Shown: in pieces, positions 61,709-64,000 of the stretch
Position numbering within the stretch: position 1 is the stretch's first letter
How the letters are laid out: each line of letters begins with the position of its first letter
NCBI GenBank assembly: GCA_036260935.1
Contig: DATALQ010000010.1
Location: 1 to 64,000, forward strand
Length of the DNA: 64,000 nt
Direction: 5' to 3'
DNA from: JAEYOM01 sp036260935
GTDB lineage: Bacteria; Bacillota; Clostridia; Acetivibrionales; DTU013
Position numbers and translations under genes: made by a program
The notes under the pieces: generated by a model
The model's database searches: none
Told to the model about the DNA's origin: nothing
What the model saw: only the letters and a program-made list of their open reading frames with translations

Positions 61709-61762
61709 AATAATGAGTGAGTACTCACTCATTATTTTAATTCTGATTATGAAATTTTGCAA
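61709..61762 (-). promoter_or_regulatory. TetR-family operator (perfect 28-bp palindrome) and promoter
   Basis: The 28-base sequence at 61709-61736, built on TGAGTGAGTACTCACTCA, is its own reverse complement. On the minus strand TTGCAA (61757-61762) and TAAAAT (61734-61739) are 17 bases apart, and the palindrome overlaps the -10 box and start site. Bound repressor would block the regulator's own promoter and the exporter genes read from it. Confidence 0.85.
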
Positions 61763-61892
61763 CACTTTTTTAATATTTTTTATAAACACAGGCGGGCTGT
61801 ATATTTGAGTACGTTTTAGTCAGACAATATGTCATGGGATTGTTTTACAAAAGTCAGGAACTGGAACGATTAATAAAGATGGAAAGCTATTG

Positions 61893-62273
61893 ATGAATAA
61901 AGAAAGCAAGGGAAACAAGTTCAAAAAATATATCAAATATGTCGCTATAGGCCTGGTTACCGGGGCAGCGAACGGCTTGTTCGGCTCTGGCGGCGGGACG
62001 ATAGCGGTTCCGGCTATGGTGCATTTTCTTGGCGCTGAGGAACATAAGGCACATGCGACGGCAATTTCAGTCATACTGCCCCTGACAGTAGTCAGCTCGG
62101 TATTTTACATTTCAAAAGGGTATGCCGATTGGGGCCTTACGCTGAAAGTTACCCTGGGCGGTCTCATCGGTGGATATATAGGTGCCAGGCTCCTTAACGT
62201 CTGCCCTGAGAAATGGCTCAGAAGGATTTTTGCAATATTCATGGCCGCTGCCGGGATCAGGATGATCCTTTAG
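61893..62273 (+). CDS. Half-size TSUP (TauE/SafE) transporter, N-terminal-type half
   Basis: A 126-residue membrane protein equal to about half of a TSUP (sulfite/organosulfonate exporter) transporter. It has four predicted helices and the family motif GAANGLFGSGGGTIAVPA. Full TSUP proteins of about 250 residues contain two such repeats; here each repeat is its own gene, and the second follows at 62396. They may assemble as a heterodimer. The ATG at 61893 follows GGAAAG. A TTG at 61890 is in frame just before it. Confidence 0.82.
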   Translation: MNKESKGNKFKKYIKYVAIGLVTGAANGLFGSGGGTIAVPAMVHFLGAEEHKAHATAISVILPLTVVSSVFYISKGYADWGLTLKVTLGGLIGGYIGARLLNVCPEKWLRRIFAIFMAAAGIRMIL

Positions 62274-62289
62274 CGGACAGAGTCCGGGG

Positions 62290-62372
62290 GGACGCATGGG
62301 ACGCGGGGACAGGGACCTTGTCCCACTTCCGAATGGGACAAGGTCCCTGTCCCTGTGTCCCACCCGCGTCCC
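62290..62372. repeat. Long GGGAC-type hairpin between the half-transporter genes
   Basis: A perfect 20-base stem, 62306-62325 (GGGACAGGGACCTTGTCCCA) and 62334-62353 (TGGGACAAGGTCCCTGTCCC), has an eight-base loop, and GGGACGC and GCGTCCC extend it outside. It shares its core with 17202-17244. It falls exactly between the two TSUP halves and is followed by the ribosome site of the second. The element may have come in by insertion. Confidence 0.85.
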
Positions 62373-62395
62373 ACTCCGGCGGAAAGGCAGGTATT

Positions 62396-62821
62396 TTGTT
62401 CGATACTCGTACGATCATACTATTTCTGATAGGTCTGGCCGCCGGCACAATCAGCGGTATGGGAATGGGAGGCGGTGCAATACTCATACCGGCACTTGTG
62501 CTTGCGACAAATCCGGAACAACACATTGCGCAGAGCGTAAACCTGCTTTTTTTCGTACCTACTGCGGTAATTGCACTGGTCATACATATTAAAAACAAAC
62601 AAATCGATTTCAAAATGGCCTGGCCGATAATCATATCCGGCCTTTGCGGAGCTTTCCTGGGGTCTCTGCTGGCTGCCCGGCTCGGCGGAGGACAACTGAA
62701 AAAGCTATTCGGGTTTTTTCTGCTGGCTATGAGCATTTATGAAATGTTCAGGAAGGGAAAACAGGAAAAACACACAAAACACGGGAATCAGGAGAAGCAG
62801 GAAAACCGGGAAAATCGGTAG
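62396..62821 (+). CDS. Half-size TSUP transporter, C-terminal-type half
   Basis: A 141-residue membrane protein with GLAAGTISGMGMGGGAILIPAL at residues 13-34 (two segments), the TSUP repeat motif, and four helices; the last 20 residues are Lys/Glu/Asn/Arg-rich and hydrophilic. It complements the upstream half gene. I chose the TTG at 62396, which follows AAAGGCAGG; the frame reaches back through the hairpin to 62213, which cannot be real. It is likely co-expressed with the first half despite the hairpin. Confidence 0.78.
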   Translation: MFDTRTIILFLIGLAAGTISGMGMGGGAILIPALVLATNPEQHIAQSVNLLFFVPTAVIALVIHIKNKQIDFKMAWPIIISGLCGAFLGSLLAARLGGGQLKKLFGFFLLAMSIYEMFRKGKQEKHTKHGNQEKQENRENR

Positions 62822-62837
62822 ATGCGCGGAAAATCGC

Positions 62838-62927
62838 ATGAAGCAGTCAAATACGAAGAGTGCAGCCGGCAAAGAAATCGAAAAATGCATGGAATACATG
62901 AAAGGCTGGGGATATAAAGGCTGTTAA
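62838..62927 (+). CDS. Possible 29-residue small protein
   Basis: A short frame encodes MKQSNTKSAAGKEIEKCMEYM followed by a Gly/Lys-rich end. It is basic, has two Cys and no clear ribosome site. It might be a true small protein or noise in a Lys-rich region. No homologue known to me. Confidence 0.2.
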   Translation: MKQSNTKSAAGKEIEKCMEYMKGWGYKGC

Positions 62928-62931
62928 GGAC

Positions 62932-62961
62932 TTCACAAAGCTAATGCTTTAATGGTATAAT
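62932..62961 (+). promoter_or_regulatory. Promoter of rsfS-leuS
   Basis: TTCACA at 62932-62937 and TATAAT at 62956-62961 are 18 bases apart, upstream of the rsfS ribosome site AAGGAGG (62983-62989). Confidence 0.6.
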
Positions 62962-62995
62962 ATTTAATCAATCCATGACATGAAGGAGGATTGCT

Positions 62996-63349
62996 TTGGG
63001 AATTGATAAGATCGCGGACAAGGCATATGAGATCCTTGGGGACAAGAAAGCCAGAAACGTTGAGATAATAGACATAACGGAGGTTTCCATCCTTGCGGAT
63101 TATTTCATTATCGCAAGCGGAACTTCCACTACACATATAAGGACTATTGCGGATGAATTGGAGTTCAGGATGGGTGAGGCAGGTTACAACCTGATCCACA
63201 AGGAAGGTTACGAGAGCGCCAGATGGATACTGCTCGATTTCGGAGAGCTGGTGGTTCATGTTTTCCATGAGGAGGACAGGAACTTTTATAATCTGGAAAG
63301 GCTCTGGTCTGACGGTAAATTCAGGACACCTGACGATACAAGGATGTAA
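62996..63349 (+). CDS. rsfS: Ribosome silencing factor
   Basis: A 117-residue RsfS (Iojap) protein. It binds ribosomal protein uL14 and prevents joining of the subunits when nutrients are scarce. The conserved core ADYFIIASGTSTTHIRTIAD and the GYESARWILLDFGELVVHVF stretch, ending in FYNLERLWSD, are intact. The start is TTG with AAGGAGG six bases upstream. leuS follows after 20 bases, so the two form an operon. Confidence 0.95.
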   Translation: MGIDKIADKAYEILGDKKARNVEIIDITEVSILADYFIIASGTSTTHIRTIADELEFRMGEAGYNLIHKEGYESARWILLDFGELVVHVFHEEDRNFYNLERLWSDGKFRTPDDTRM

Positions 63350-63369
63350 CGCGAAAGGAGCTGTTCATA

Positions 63370-64000
63370 TTGTCTTATTCAACAAAGACGGACGAAAAAT
63401 GGCAAAAAAAATGGGAAGAGACCGGCCTTTACAAGTTTGACAGGGAAAAGACCGATAAGAAGCTGTATTGCCTTGAGATGTTTTCGTATCCTTCGGGTGC
63501 GAAACTCCATGTAGGGCATTGGTACAATTTCGGGCTTACCGACAGCTGGGCAAGATTCAAGAGGATGCAGGGCTACAACGTATTCCATCCTATGGGTTTT
63601 GACGCCTTCGGCCTTCCCGCCGAGAACTATGCGATAAAGACTGGGATACATCCTAAGGATTCTACTTACCAGAATATAAGGACGATGGAAGGACAGCTCA
63701 AAAAAATGGGCGCTACGTATGACTGGGACTATGAAGTCATAACCTGCGACCCCGAATATTATAAATGGACGGAATGGATATTCCTCAAGCTTTACGAGCG
63801 CGGGCTTGCCTATAGGAAAAAGGCGCCGGTAAACTGGTGCCCGAGCTGCAAGACTGTCCTTGCAAACGAGCAGGTCGTCGATGGAGCCTGTGAAAGATGC
63901 AAGACCGAAGTTACGAAGAAGGATCTTACCCAGTGGTTTTATAAAATAACCGATTATGCGCAGGAACTGCTCGATTGTCTGCCGACTCTGGACTGGCCTG
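63370..64000 (+). CDS. leuS: Leucyl-tRNA synthetase, N-terminal part
   Basis: The first 210 residues of leucyl-tRNA synthetase, cut by the window edge. It charges tRNA-Leu. The class I HIGH motif appears as HVGH (47-50) in PSGAKLHVGHWYN, and GFDAFGLPAENYAIKTGIHP follows. The zinc-type region NWCPSCKTVLANEQVVDGACERC is recognisable with four Cys. The start is TTG, with AAAGGAG nine bases upstream; no ATG lies in the right place. No T-box leader is seen before it. Confidence 0.95.
   Translation, partial: MSYSTKTDEKWQKKWEETGLYKFDREKTDKKLYCLEMFSYPSGAKLHVGHWYNFGLTDSWARFKRMQGYNVFHPMGFDAFGLPAENYAIKTGIHPKDSTYQNIRTMEGQLKKMGATYDWDYEVITCDPEYYKWTEWIFLKLYERGLAYRKKAPVNWCPSCKTVLANEQVVDGACERCKTEVTKKDLTQWFYKITDYAQELLDCLPTLDWP

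Noticed and set aside
63350..63369. T-box leader for leuS
   Set aside because: Only 20 bases separate rsfS and leuS and no T-box sequence or specifier stem is present before rsfS either.
1..64000. tRNA, rRNA, insertion sequences or prophage genes
   Set aside because: I saw no tRNA-like cloverleaf with a GTTCRANNC arm, no rRNA sequence, no transposase or integrase motifs and no phage structural genes; a covariance-model search would be decisive for small RNAs.

Overview
The window reads as a Firmicutes chromosome segment, most likely from the class Clostridia. The grounds are strong AAGGAGG-type ribosome binding sites, frequent TTG and GTG starts, sigma-A type promoters, a CtsR-type heat-shock operator, clostridial families (DUF445 pair, TIGR02206/YwaF, LemA plus DUF2207, PspC, RsfS next to LeuS) and only Gram-positive style exported proteins. 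Most genes have moderate GC. A few islands (about 0.1-1.5, 28-29.5 and 43.8-45.3 kb) are clearly AT-richer and look acquired. No rRNA, tRNA, CRISPR array, transposase or prophage was seen.

0-8 kb: a gene tail, an unrecognised AT-rich gene, small enzymes (alpha/beta hydrolase, ABM-like protein, 3-methyladenine glycosylase I), then envelope genes (SH3b protein, YdcF-like protein, HtrA protease), an epimerase and a small membrane protein. 8-18 kb: a MurA paralogue with Asp in place of the catalytic Cys, a MEMO-family lipoprotein translationally coupled to a giant alpha-2-macroglobulin that has lost its thioester, CCA-adding enzyme and a hydrolase. 18-25 kb: a chemoreceptor, an alpha-oxoamine synthase that resembles serine palmitoyltransferase, a short-chain reductase and a GT28-like glycosyltransferase (a possible sphingolipid-like set), PspC and a PHP protein. 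25-39 kb: WG-repeat lipoprotein, an accessory island with a partial gene duplication, NUDIX and flavin-binding proteins, two DUF445 paralogues, an HD protein, and a PP2C-like/LysM membrane protein with degenerate active site.

39-48 kb: a dnaJ-like/clpB unit behind a textbook CtsR box, a Gly/Pro-repeat protein, an AraC regulator fused to a BtrH/C39-like domain, and a Zn/Cd P-type ATPase with an ArsR/SmtB-type operator. 48-50.5 kb: LemA and DUF2207.

50.8-61.8 kb is the most interesting region. It is a compact, apparently undescribed acyl-assembly locus: reductase, KAS III and a stand-alone acyl carrier protein followed by a condensation-fold acyltransferase on the minus strand; divergently, a 76-residue protein, a 4HBT thioesterase, an APH-type kinase and a second, paralogous condensation-fold acyltransferase whose N-terminal extension resembles the 76-residue protein. 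Next to it are an ABC-2 exporter (permease, ATPase, HlyD-like lipoprotein) and a TetR regulator with a perfect 28-bp palindromic operator. I infer synthesis and export of a small acylated lipid or ester; the product cannot be read from sequence. The window closes with two half-size TSUP transporter genes separated by a long hairpin, rsfS and the start of leuS.

Intergenic space is unusually rich in short tandem repeats (periods 6, 7, 14, 20, 31/32 and 62 bp) and in GGGAC-type hairpins that recur at four places.
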